DNA of 35,883 nt, taken from the NCBI GenBank assembly GCA_028285215.1, contig JANQPZ010000154.1:1-35883 (forward strand), in the 5' to 3' direction. A program made the position numbers and the translations under genes. Position 1 is the first letter of the stretch, and every line of letters starts with the position of its first letter. This DNA is from Rhodovibrionaceae bacterium (GTDB lineage Bacteria; Pseudomonadota; Alphaproteobacteria; Kiloniellales; DSM-21159). Shown here in pieces: positions 8,055 through 15,432 of this stretch. Below the pieces are notes generated by a model that was not told the origin of the DNA, searched no databases, and saw nothing but the letters and a program-made list of their open reading frames with translations.

Positions 8055-8555
8055 TCAGAACGTTCCGGAGACCACCGGGGGCGGTGTGTCGGCCAGCAGC
8101 TCGCCGAGCGATTCAAAGGAGGTCTCCCATCCGTTGCCAACGCCCTTGCGGCCCTCGGCGGCGCGAATGTCTTCGTGGCGCAGGTGAACATGCGTGCTGG
8201 CGCCTTCGGCTCGGAAGGTGACGGTGACGGTAGAGTGTGGTGTCTCCTCGCGGCGGCCGTCGGCGTGCTCGCGCAGGTGGCTCCAAGTGAAGCAGAGACG
8301 CTTCTCGGGCTCGACGACACTGTAGGTCCCCTGAAGGCTGACTCGACTATGGTCGTCCTCGTGCATCACGAAGCGCCATTGTCCGCCAACCCGCAGATCG
8401 ATGCTGGCCGACACCATCGAGCCTGCCTTGAGGCCGAACCACCTGACGATCTGCTCTGGGTCTGTCCAGGCCCGATAAACCCGGGCCAAGGGGGCCCGGA
8501 AGAAACCTTCGACGACGATGGGATCGCCCCCAACCTCACTTTGCAGAAAGCGCAT
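8055..8555 (-). CDS. SRPBCC (AHSA1-like) domain protein
   Basis: Small START/Bet v1-fold protein of 166 aa. The segment FFRAPLARVYRAWTDPEQIV and the following RWFGLKAGSM are the conserved opening of AHSA1-like SRPBCC proteins, and the WETSFESLGELL helix closes the fold. Such proteins form hydrophobic ligand pockets; the ligand is unknown. It lies directly downstream of an ArsR regulator, with only two bases between the ArsR stop and this ATG, a very common pairing. ATG 8555 is preferred because GAGGAG lies about 8 bases upstream inside the ArsR end. A TTG at 8561 would overlap the ArsR stop and is less likely. Confidence 0.87.
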   Translation of the reverse strand: MRFLQSEVGGDPIVVEGFFRAPLARVYRAWTDPEQIVRWFGLKAGSMVSASIDLRVGGQWRFVMHEDDHSRVSLQGTYSVVEPEKRLCFTWSHLREHADGRREETPHSTVTVTFRAEGASTHVHLRHEDIRAAEGRKGVGNGWETSFESLGELLADTPPPVVSGTF

Positions 8556-8557
8556 CC

Positions 8558-8872
8558 TCAAGGCTCCTCATTCAGATAACGGGCAAGAGCGCCGAACCGA
8601 TCGACCCAGAACTTGCGATAGTCGTCCAGCCAGTCCGAGGCGTCTTTCATGGGCTCTGCCTCCAACTGGCAATAGCGCGTGCGTCCGCGCTTGCTGACAC
8701 TGACGAGCCCGGCTTCGTTGAGAACGCGGACATGTTTGGAGACCGCCGTCAGCGACATGTCGAAAGGCTCGGCCAAATCGGAGAGGGAGCTCTCTCCTTC
8801 GGCGAGCTGCGCAACGATGGCGCGTCGCGTTCCGTCGCTGAGGGCGGCAAAGGTTCGGTCGAGATCGGGCAC
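8558..8872 (-). CDS. ArsR-family winged-helix repressor
   Basis: Regulator of 104 aa with the ArsR fold: LDRTFAALSDGTRRAIVAQL at the start, the recognition region FDMSLTAVSKHVRVLNEAGL and the wing VSVSKRGRTRYCQLE. It lacks the CxC metal-binding motif of ArsR/SmtB metal sensors and belongs to the group paired with SRPBCC proteins. I place the start at GTG 8872: AGGAAAAACC ends just before it, giving a good ribosome site. Homology also begins at PDLDRTF. An in-frame ATG at 8896 is inside the upstream palindrome and has no ribosome site. The gene is divergent from the GST gene, with a long palindrome between them, so it probably represses itself (with the SRPBCC gene) and the GST gene. Confidence 0.9.
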   Translation of the reverse strand: MPDLDRTFAALSDGTRRAIVAQLAEGESSLSDLAEPFDMSLTAVSKHVRVLNEAGLVSVSKRGRTRYCQLEAEPMKDASDWLDDYRKFWVDRFGALARYLNEEP

Positions 8873-8888
8873 GGTTTTTCCTAAAAAA

Positions 8889-8942
8889 TGAACCATAAGG
8901 TTGACTATCGGGTTTGGATCTCATAGTCAACCTTGTGGTTCA
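8889..8942. promoter_or_regulatory. Long palindromic operator with mirrored divergent promoters
   Basis: The 20-base arms 8889-8908 and 8923-8942 are reverse complements at 19 of 20 positions around a 14-base centre. Each arm contains AACC-N4-GGTT, itself a dyad, so two ArsR dimers could bind. The arms also carry TTGACT on each strand (8901-8906 on plus) facing an ATAGT-type -10 on the far arm with 15-base spacing, giving mirror-image divergent promoters. Repressor binding would block both. Confidence 0.8.
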
Positions 8943-8979
8943 TTAAATCTTCAGGGATAAATCGAGGAGGCGACGAGTC

Positions 8980-9606
8980 ATGAAGCTCTACGACGCAACA
9001 ACCCCCAACACTCTGCGCGTTCAGGTGTTTCTCGCCGAGAAGGGTATCGAGGTGCCGCAGGAGGCTGTTGACGTTATGGGCGGCGGGACGCGAACACCCG
9101 AGTTTCTCGAGATGAACTCCCTAGGCGAACTCCCCGTGCTCCAGCTCGACGACGGCCGGATTCTGACCGAGAGCGTCGCTATCTGCCGATACTTCGAGGA
9201 GCTTTATCCCACGCCGCGACTGATGGGCGAGAGCGCCTACGAACAGGGCCTGATCGAGATGTGGAACCGGCGCATGGAGCTTCACATCTTCGGGCCGCTC
9301 GGCGATGCCGCGCGTCATACCTTCGCTTTCTTCGCGGACAGGGTGGAGCAGAACCCCGACTACGCGGCCGCCCAAATGCGTGCCTTCGATCGGGCCTGGG
9401 CATGGCTCGACCGCGAACTGGCGGACGGAAGGCCGTTCATTGCCGGCAACAGCTTGACCATCGCCGACATCACCGGCATGGCAGCGCTTTTCGTTTGCGA
9501 CCTCATGAACAAGACGTTGCCCGAGGAGCTCAAGCGGACGAAACGCTGGGAAAAAGAGATACGCTGCCGGCCGAGCCTCGCCGAACGTATGCCAGAGGCG
9601 GCGTGA
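8980..9606 (+). CDS. Glutathione S-transferase
   Basis: Cytosolic GST of 208 aa. The N-terminal thioredoxin-like domain (residues 1-80) includes MKLYDATTPNTLRVQVFLAE and the glutathione-binding cis-Pro/ESVA segment (GELPVLQLDDGRILTESVAI). The all-helical C-terminal domain follows, with the N-capping box NSLTIADITGMAAL near residue 155. GSTs conjugate glutathione to electrophiles or use it for dehalogenation, isomerisation or peroxide reduction; the substrate is unknown. Ser/Thr at positions 7-10 could supply the catalytic hydroxyl. The start is ATG 8980 with GAGGAGG about 11 bases upstream. It is divergent from arsR across the palindrome and is probably regulated by it. Confidence 0.92.
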   Translation: MKLYDATTPNTLRVQVFLAEKGIEVPQEAVDVMGGGTRTPEFLEMNSLGELPVLQLDDGRILTESVAICRYFEELYPTPRLMGESAYEQGLIEMWNRRMELHIFGPLGDAARHTFAFFADRVEQNPDYAAAQMRAFDRAWAWLDRELADGRPFIAGNSLTIADITGMAALFVCDLMNKTLPEELKRTKRWEKEIRCRPSLAERMPEAA

Positions 9607-9629
9607 AGCTGCGAAGAGAGCCGCTTGCC

Positions 9630-10604
9630 TCAAGACTTCAGCAGGGCGACCAGACGCTCGAACTCCGTGGCCTGGTCGGCGAGAATCTGGGCTGCCTCGG
9701 CCTTGAGGTTCGCGATGTTGCCGGCGTTGGCGGCATCCAGGTCGTCGAGGGCGAGATCCAGCTCGGTGTCGAAGCGGAAATAGCGTTGTTTGTCGCCGGT
9801 CGTTTCGTCAGGCAGAAGCTCGCGCAACTGATAGTCAGCGGAGTCCGCCTGGCCGTCCATCATCACGCCCAGGATCGGTCGCAGCCAACCCACCATTCCC
9901 CAGTCTTTCGCCTTTTCATAGGGGATCTTGCGCGTGGCAACGCCAGTGCCAAGGGAGGCGACTAGGATTTTTTCCGGTTTCTGGCCCATCGCCATCGCCT
10001 CGACGAAGCCGCAGAGGGCCGGGTTATTGACGAAGACGCCACCGTCGATCAACACGCGGCGCGTGGGACGTCGCGCCAAGCTCTTAACGGGTTCCGGCTC
10101 GAAATAGGTCGGGGCGGCCGATGTGGCCCGGGCAGCATCGCGCAAATAGTGATTGCGATCCTGGCTGTCGGCTGCCCGCCGGCTCTTGAAGAAGTAGGGT
10201 TCGCGTCGTTCGATATCGTAGCTGGTGATCGCCACAGGTTGCAGGCAGTCGGTCAGCGTCTTGTCGCCGAGATATTGCCTGAGCAGTTTCTCCAACGGCT
10301 TGGCGCCGTACTGCTCGTCCGCAATGCCGCCCAGCGAAGTGACGCCGTCCCAAAAGGAGCGGTCGAAGATCTCGCGCCCGCGCTCGGCGTAGAGCGCCAC
10401 CATATCCTCGGCTCCGAACTTGGGTTTGCCGTTGCCCTTCGGCACCGTCAGACCGGCCGCCAGAATCCCACCGGTCGAGGTACCAATCACCAGATCGAAA
10501 AGATCCGAGACGGGCTTCCCGGTATCGCGCTCGAGCTGTTCGAGCAAAACCGCCGGAATGACGCCACGGATACCGCCGCCGTCGATCGAAAGTACCTTGA
10601 ACAT
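9630..10604 (-). CDS. Patatin-like phospholipase
   Basis: Predicted lipid acyl hydrolase of 324 aa with a Ser-Asp dyad. The oxyanion loop DGGGIRG is at residues 8-14, the nucleophile elbow GTSTG at 41-45 (Ser43), and the catalytic Asp187 sits in LIDGGVFVNNPA. The family cleaves phospholipid or neutral-lipid acyl chains. There is no signal peptide or transmembrane segment, so it acts inside the cell. The start is ATG 10604 with GGGGAGGGAA about 5 bases upstream. The sequence resembles the CapV/plant-patatin branch, but no cyclic-nucleotide synthase or other defence gene lies beside it. The upstream 189-base gap is shared with the divergent DddP-like gene. Confidence 0.92.
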   Translation of the reverse strand: MFKVLSIDGGGIRGVIPAVLLEQLERDTGKPVSDLFDLVIGTSTGGILAAGLTVPKGNGKPKFGAEDMVALYAERGREIFDRSFWDGVTSLGGIADEQYGAKPLEKLLRQYLGDKTLTDCLQPVAITSYDIERREPYFFKSRRAADSQDRNHYLRDAARATSAAPTYFEPEPVKSLARRPTRRVLIDGGVFVNNPALCGFVEAMAMGQKPEKILVASLGTGVATRKIPYEKAKDWGMVGWLRPILGVMMDGQADSADYQLRELLPDETTGDKQRYFRFDTELDLALDDLDAANAGNIANLKAEAAQILADQATEFERLVALLKS

Positions 10605-10646
10605 CGCTTCCCTCCCCAAATTCGTTAGCACACGTAAATAAAGAAT

Positions 10647-10652
10647 ATTATA
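10647..10652 (-). promoter_or_regulatory. Candidate -10 element of the patatin-like gene
   Basis: On the minus strand the consensus TATAAT occurs at 10652-10647 within an AT-rich island (10625-10665), about 43 bases upstream of the patatin ATG. No convincing -35 hexamer is visible. The AT-rich island may also serve the divergent M24 gene. Confidence 0.4.
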
Positions 10653-10793
10653 TGAGAAATACGCCTTATGGGGAAGGGGCGGGTGCAGAGGGAGCGTTGT
10701 TGTTCAAAGACGACAGGTGCGGTCGAATCCGAGAGAGCTGGGGTGTTCCCGCTGCACCAAACTGGATCGTGGAACGCACCTTGGAGCCGCCGC

Positions 10794-12065
10794 ATGTCTC
10801 CGGCCCCCGAGTCCGACGCACAAGCCGGCAGCAAAACCGACCTTTCGTTCATTACTGGCCGAGACGGACCAGCGCCCGACCCTATCGCTTTGCGCGCCTA
10901 TCGGCTGGCGCGGCTGCGCGCGGAACTTCGTGCGCGCGACCATGCCGGGCTGGTGGTCTACGATCCGATCAACATCCGCTACGCGACCGGCGCCACCAAC
11001 ATGCAAGTCTGGGCACTGCACAATGCGGTGCGCTATGCCTTTGTGTCGACGGACGGACCGGTCGTTGTCTTCGACTTTCACGGCGGGCTGCATCTTTCCA
11101 ATGGCATCGAAATCATCGACGAGGTGCGCCCGGCCCTGAGCTGGTTCTACTTCATCGCCGGCGAGCATGGGCCAGCGCGGGCGACCCTCTGGGCGCAGGA
11201 GATTGCCGAACTGCTGCGCGCCCATGGTGGCGGCAATCGACGGCTGGCCATCGATAAATGCGACCCGCTGGGGGCCGATGCGCTGCGCCGCGAAGGCATC
11301 GAGATCTTCGACGGGCAGGAGGTCTGCGAGCAGGCGCGGTTGATTAAGTCGCCGGACGAGCTGATCGCCATGCGCCGCGCGCTGGCGGTGGCCGAGGAGG
11401 GTATGGCGAAGATGCGCGCGGTGCTGAGCCCGGGCATGACGGAGAACGAGCTCTGGTCGCATCTCCATCAAATCAACATCGCGCGTGGCGGCGAATGGAT
11501 CGAGACGCGCCTGCTGGCCTCGGGCCGACGCACCAACCCCTGGTTCCAGGAATGCTCGGACAAGCCTATCGCTGCTGGCGAACTGGTCAGCTTCGACACC
11601 GATCTAATCGGGCCGGACGGCCTCTGCGCCGACATCTCGCGAAGCTTTCTCTGTGGCGAAGTCGCGGCGACGGTCGAGCAGAAACGTCTCTACGGTCTGG
11701 CCCGGGAGCAGATCGAGACCAACATCGCGCTGCTGCGGCCCGGCCTACGCTTTTCCGAGTTGGCAGAGCGGTCCTGGAGGCTGCCGGAGTCCTGCAAACC
11801 CAACCGCTATTCGGTGATCGCCCACGGGGTCGGCCTCTGCGACGAGTATCCGCATTGCGGTTATGTTGAGGACAACGATCGGGGCGGCGGCTACGACGGC
11901 ATCTTTTCGCCGGGCATGACGATCTGTATCGAAAGCTACATCGGCGAAGAGGGTGGGGCGGAAGGCGTCAAGCTGGAGGAGCAGCTGCTGATCACGGAGA
12001 GCGGTATCGAGCGCCTGTCGCGCTTTCCCTATGAAGAGACCCTGATGCCGAGCCGCTGGCTGTAG
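10794..12065 (+). CDS. dddP: DddP-like M24-family protein, candidate DMSP lyase
   Basis: Protein of 423 aa with a creatinase-like N-terminal domain and a C-terminal M24 pita-bread fold. DddP cleaves dimethylsulfoniopropionate to dimethyl sulfide and acrylate and belongs to this family, though it is not a peptidase. DddP-like segments include VVYDPINIRYATGATNMQVW, RGGEWIETRLLASG, RTNPWFQEC, SFDTDLIGPDGLCADISRSF and HGVGLCDEYPH. All six metal ligands are present: Asp268, Asp270, Asp280, His344, Glu380 and Glu395. Their spacing nearly equals that recalled for characterised DddP (295, 297, 307, 371, 406, 421). The start is ATG 10794 with GGAG 7 bases upstream; the frame is open further without homology. 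No acrylate-use genes are adjacent. If not a DMSP lyase, it is an M24 hydrolase of unknown substrate. Confidence 0.78.
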   Translation: MSPAPESDAQAGSKTDLSFITGRDGPAPDPIALRAYRLARLRAELRARDHAGLVVYDPINIRYATGATNMQVWALHNAVRYAFVSTDGPVVVFDFHGGLHLSNGIEIIDEVRPALSWFYFIAGEHGPARATLWAQEIAELLRAHGGGNRRLAIDKCDPLGADALRREGIEIFDGQEVCEQARLIKSPDELIAMRRALAVAEEGMAKMRAVLSPGMTENELWSHLHQINIARGGEWIETRLLASGRRTNPWFQECSDKPIAAGELVSFDTDLIGPDGLCADISRSFLCGEVAATVEQKRLYGLAREQIETNIALLRPGLRFSELAERSWRLPESCKPNRYSVIAHGVGLCDEYPHCGYVEDNDRGGGYDGIFSPGMTICIESYIGEEGGAEGVKLEEQLLITESGIERLSRFPYEETLMPSRWL

Positions 12066-12150
12066 CGCCGCGGTGACGGAGCTGCTCGACGCATAGCGCG
12101 AAACCGGAGGCTTGCCTTCCGACGCGGCTTCGCGTTTTGTCTCGCCGGTC

Positions 12151-12801
12151 ATGAGTGAGCGCGTTTCGAACCCCCAGTCTTTGCGGCCGCGTGCCCCCCT
12201 GCTGCGCCGGGCCGGCGGCTGGGCGGTGGCGCGTTTGTCCAACCTGCACTGGGTCGACGGCCGACTGGCGCGCTCGGCCCAGTTCTACGGCCGGCACACG
12301 GCGCTGATTCTGGATCTCTACGGCTTTCGTACGGTGATCAACCTGCGCGGCGAAAACCCGACGGAGACCTGGTACACCGCAGAGGCCGAAGCCTGCCGCG
12401 CGCACGGCGTCGTCTTCCTGGACGTGCCGCTCAACTCACGCCGAATTCCGAGATCTGCCGAACTGCAGGTTCTGGTGGAGGCCTTCGACGCGATAAAGGC
12501 GCCGGCCTTGATCAAGTGCTCGGGCGGCGCCGATCGTACGGGCTTCGCCTCCTTCCTCTACCTGATCGACTGCGAGGGGCCGGAGCGCTTTTCGGACGCG
12601 CGGCGGCATCTGACGGCCTGGCCCTATCTGCATGTTCCAAAGCGGCAGCAACGCTGGATGCGTCAGTTTATGATCTACTGGCAGAACCAACGCGGCCCCG
12701 AGATGCCATTGCGCCGGTGGCTGGCCGAAGTCTATGAACCTCAAGATTTCGCGGCCTGGCTGGACGCGCGCGGCAAGCGCGGGAGCTACCGGAGTGTGTG
12801 A
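12151..12801 (+). CDS. Tyrosine/dual-specificity phosphatase-like protein
   Basis: Protein of 216 aa with the cysteine-phosphatase P-loop CSGGADRT (Cys123, Arg129) and the upstream strands TVINLRGENP and VVFLDVPLNSRRIP. Asp91 is a candidate general acid. Bacterial relatives act on phosphotyrosine, phosphoinositides or related phosphates; the real substrate is unknown. The N terminus (WAVARLSNLHWVDGRLARSA) fits the 'putative protein tyrosine phosphatase' group in which the protein first shows how the substrate 'appears' (VDGRLARSAQ). I use ATG 12151. A TTG at 12112 follows GGAGG too closely to be a good start. It sits 85 bases after the DddP-like gene and 77 bases before the EamA transporter start, all on one strand, so co-transcription is possible. 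Confidence 0.8.
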   Translation: MSERVSNPQSLRPRAPLLRRAGGWAVARLSNLHWVDGRLARSAQFYGRHTALILDLYGFRTVINLRGENPTETWYTAEAEACRAHGVVFLDVPLNSRRIPRSAELQVLVEAFDAIKAPALIKCSGGADRTGFASFLYLIDCEGPERFSDARRHLTAWPYLHVPKRQQRWMRQFMIYWQNQRGPEMPLRRWLAEVYEPQDFAAWLDARGKRGSYRSV

Positions 12802-12878
12802 GGGAGGCAGCTTCGGGCAGGGATCTCGCGGCCTTTCGGCGTTCGACTCCACGTCCGCAGGCGGACAGCGATAGATCC

Positions 12879-13787
12879 ATGGACTCCTGGATCCTTTGGA
12901 CCCTGGGCGGTGCCTTCTTCCAGAACCTGCGCTCGGCGCTGCAGAAGCGTCTGAAGGACGATCTGGGCACTCTGGGATCCGCCTTCGCGCGCTTCGTCTA
13001 CGCTTGGCCGCTTGCGGTCGGCTATCTGCTGGTTTCGGCGGAGGTGACAGGCGTCTCCGTGCCCGATGTCCAGGGCGTGTTCCTGGCCTACGTCGTCGTG
13101 GGCGGTGCCGCCCAGATCATGGCGACCGTCTGCCTGATCGAGGCCTTCAGCCACCGCAACTTCGCCGTGGCGACGGCCTATTCCAAGACGGATACGGTTC
13201 AGGCGGCGGTTTTCGGACTGATCCTGCTGGGCGACGCCTTGACCGCTCTCGCCGTGCTGGGCATCGCCGTGTCGCTGGTGGGGGTGATCGCCATTTCGCT
13301 CAAGCGGCAGCAGGCGAGCTGGCGCCAGCTCCTTACGGGGTGGCTGCAGCCCGCGGCGCTGCTGGGCATGGCGGCCGGGGCCGGCTTTGCCTTCTCGGCC
13401 GTCTGTTACCGCGCCGCCAGCCTGTCCCTGGAGCCGGTCGGCGCCAACGTACAAGCGGCAACCACCCTGGCCTGGGTGCTGGGTCTGCAGACCCTGGCTA
13501 TGGGAGCTTGGCTGGCCAGGCGGCGGCCGGAGCAGCTGCGGGCGGTACTGGCGAGCTGGCGGGTCTCTGGCTGGGTGGGCGCGGCGGGCATGGCCGCCTC
13601 GGTCGGCTGGTTTACGGCCATGACTCTGGAAAACGCCGCTTACGTGCGGGCGCTCGGCCAAGTCGAGCTGATCTTCACGCTGGGCGCCTCCTGGCTCGCC
13701 TTCAAGGAACGTTCGACGGCGGTCGAACTGCTGGGGATCGCTGCTCTTGTGGCCGGCATCGTGATCCTGTTGTTAGGAACCGCATGA
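12879..13787 (+). CDS. EamA/DMT-superfamily transporter
   Basis: Integral inner-membrane protein of 302 aa with about ten hydrophobic helices in two EamA-like halves. The second half is marked by NAAYVRALGQVELIFTLGAS followed by WLAFKERSTAVELLGIAALV, the typical closing motif of the family. Members move amino acids, nucleosides, sugars or other metabolites, commonly as exporters. No substrate can be assigned. The start is ATG 12879 (MDSWILWTLGGAFF), directly leading into the first helix; the longer frame from 12798 adds polar residues without homology. No strong ribosome site is visible (AGCGATAG). It follows the phosphatase gene on the same strand. Confidence 0.85.
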   Translation: MDSWILWTLGGAFFQNLRSALQKRLKDDLGTLGSAFARFVYAWPLAVGYLLVSAEVTGVSVPDVQGVFLAYVVVGGAAQIMATVCLIEAFSHRNFAVATAYSKTDTVQAAVFGLILLGDALTALAVLGIAVSLVGVIAISLKRQQASWRQLLTGWLQPAALLGMAAGAGFAFSAVCYRAASLSLEPVGANVQAATTLAWVLGLQTLAMGAWLARRRPEQLRAVLASWRVSGWVGAAGMAASVGWFTAMTLENAAYVRALGQVELIFTLGASWLAFKERSTAVELLGIAALVAGIVILLLGTA

Positions 13788-13916
13788 TAAAATCGGACGC
13801 GTCCAGGAGTTCGTAAGAGATCTGTAATCGGTGTCGCTGAAGGGCGGCAGTTCGGGCCCTATATCTGCCCTGTTACCGAAGACGGTGGCCTATTCAAGCT
13901 TGGCGAAGGAGTTTCG

Positions 13917-14657
13917 ATGCGGCCTGTGACCATCGGATTCGTCGTGGCGCTGGCGGCGGCAGCGGCTATCGCCCTGGCAGTGCGGGAATGGCGCCCCGAG
14001 GTAGGTTGCTCCCGCGAGCCCGGCGCGGCCGTGGACTGGACCGGCTGCAACCGTCAGGCGCTTGACTTGGAAGGCGGCAGTTTCGCCGGGATGATTTTCG
14101 TCCAGGCGGAGATCTCCCGTTCGACCCTGGCAGGGGCCAACCTGCGTGGGGCCGACTTCACCCGTGCGCGGCTCGATCGTGTGGTTTTCGACGGAGCCGA
14201 CCTACGGGAGGCCATCTTCGACCGGGCTGAAGGACCGCGATCCAGCTTTCGGAACGCCAATCTGACGGGCGCCGATCTTGGCAAGGCCATTCTTCCGCGC
14301 GGCGATTTTCACGGGGCCGAACTGAGCGGAGCGATACTGGCCAAGACGGACTTGCAGCGCAGCGACCTGCAGACGGCGGCCCTGCAGGGGGCCGATCTGC
14401 GCGAGTCGTTGCTGGGGCGTGCGGATCTCCGCGGAGCGAAGCTGGCCGATGCACGACTGGACAGGGCCTTCCTCATGTTAGCTGACCTGCGCGGCGTCGA
14501 TCTATCAACGGTCCAGGGTTTAACGGCGGCGCAGCTGGCCGATGCTTGCGGCGATGCCGCCACGCAGTTGCCGCCGGGACTGACGACTCCGGATACCTGG
14601 CCCTGCGCATCCCTGGAGCCGGCAACCGCCGAACCCCAGGGAGGAACCGCAAACTGA
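13917..14657 (+). CDS. Membrane-anchored or exported pentapeptide-repeat protein
   Basis: Protein of 246 aa. An N-terminal hydrophobic segment (VTIGFVVALAAAAAIALAV, residues ~4-22) acts as signal anchor or signal peptide. From about residue 50 to 180 it is built of A(D/N)LXX pentapeptide repeats, such as GANLRGADFTRARLDRVVFD and GADLRESLLGRADLRGAKLA, forming a right-handed quadrilateral beta-helix. The C-terminal ~45 residues are Pro/Ala-rich and lack repeats. Pentapeptide proteins usually mediate protein binding; some mimic DNA, but a periplasmic location argues against gyrase protection here. Cys31 and Cys44 in the pre-repeat linker could form a disulfide. The start is ATG 13917 with GAAGGAG about 6 bases upstream. 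Function unknown. Confidence 0.85.
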   Translation: MRPVTIGFVVALAAAAAIALAVREWRPEVGCSREPGAAVDWTGCNRQALDLEGGSFAGMIFVQAEISRSTLAGANLRGADFTRARLDRVVFDGADLREAIFDRAEGPRSSFRNANLTGADLGKAILPRGDFHGAELSGAILAKTDLQRSDLQTAALQGADLRESLLGRADLRGAKLADARLDRAFLMLADLRGVDLSTVQGLTAAQLADACGDAATQLPPGLTTPDTWPCASLEPATAEPQGGTAN

Positions 14658-14703
14658 TTGTGGCTCAAGGGTCCTGAGTCTTGCCGGACCGCCTCGGCGC
14701 GTC

Positions 14704-15189
14704 TCAGAAGGTAAACAGCCGGTAGGCCGGGTCGATCATTCTGGCCGCAACCATCGGCGGTTTGGCGACACCGACCCCAGGCATCAGGGCCTCCGCCTCC
14801 AACGTGCGGTTCGGGAGATAGATAGCGCAGACCTCCACCGTGGCACCCTTGGCCATGAGCGCCTCCAGCAGGCTACGGACCGTCATGCCTGTCGGTGTGA
14901 TTGTCTCCGTCGCGGCCGGTGGCGGCGTGTCGAGGGCGATGTCGCCTGCAGCCCCGCAGAGCAGAAGATCGACCTGGCTGCCCTTGCCGGCGGCTTGGTT
15001 GGACAGCACCAAGGCCATGGCCTGTGTTTCGCTGTCGGAGGCCGTCAGGACGGTGAGCATCTGCGTCACCGTTTGCTCGTCGGCGCGGGCGGTTTGAGGC
15101 AGCGCAACCATGGCGGCAAGGAAGGCCGAGGCCATGATGGCTGCAGCCAGTGCCGGTAAGCTGCGGCCGGTCGGTATTGTAAAACGCAT
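14704..15189 (-). CDS. Exported DsrE-like protein
   Basis: Protein of 161 aa with a Sec signal peptide (hydrophobic stretch at residues ~11-30, likely cleavage after ARA before DEQ). The mature part resembles the DsrE/YchN fold: TQAMALVLSNQAAGKGSQVD, then LLLCGAAGDIAL, and SLLEALMAKGATVEVCAIYL with a conserved cysteine in the usual place. DsrE-like proteins carry sulfur as persulfides or are of unknown role; two cysteines occur in the mature part (in LLLCG and VEVCA). The start is ATG 15189 with AAGGAGAG about 9 bases upstream. The gene is divergent from the M20 hydrolase gene, and a perfect FNR-type box lies 127 bases upstream of its ATG. The DsrE call is moderate. Confidence 0.68.
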   Translation of the reverse strand: MRFTIPTGRSLPALAAAIMASAFLAAMVALPQTARADEQTVTQMLTVLTASDSETQAMALVLSNQAAGKGSQVDLLLCGAAGDIALDTPPPAATETITPTGMTVRSLLEALMAKGATVEVCAIYLPNRTLEAEALMPGVGVAKPPMVAARMIDPAYRLFTF

Positions 15190-15315
15190 CGCTGGACTCT
15201 CCTTATCGGATTGCATGTGGGCCGATACTTCCGGAGGCGGCCGCTCGGCGGTCTCGGGTAGCGCTCCACGGCTGCCGAGCGGCCGCGACCTTGGCGCTAC
15301 CGCTGCGATGCGACG

Positions 15316-15329
15316 TTGATCGAGATCAA
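15316..15329. promoter_or_regulatory. Perfect FNR/CRP-type binding site
   Basis: TTGATCGAGATCAA matches the FNR/Anr/Dnr consensus TTGAT-N4-ATCAA exactly. It is framed by a second inverted repeat ATGCGAC (15308-15314) and GTCGCAT (15343-15349). It lies in the divergent gap 15190-15432 between the DsrE-like gene and the M20 hydrolase. Neither direction shows a clear -10 at the 41.5-base class II distance, so the controlled gene is uncertain; the DsrE-like gene is the more plausible target. Confidence 0.65.
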
Positions 15330-15432
15330 TCGCATTCAAAATGTCGCATGTGTTGAGGGTCTGGCCGCACCGTGACGGCTCCGGCAGACTGCCGCCCGTC
15401 TTGGAGTCATCTTTTGTTGGAGGCAGTTCCCC

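Noticed and set aside
8889-8942. The ArsR palindrome as a transcription terminator
   Set aside because: It lies between divergent gene starts, has promoter elements and no U tract, so an operator is the better reading.
9630-10604. Patatin-like protein as a CBASS (CapV) effector
   Set aside because: The sequence is in the same broad family, but no CD-NTase, Cap2/Cap3 or other defence gene is adjacent.
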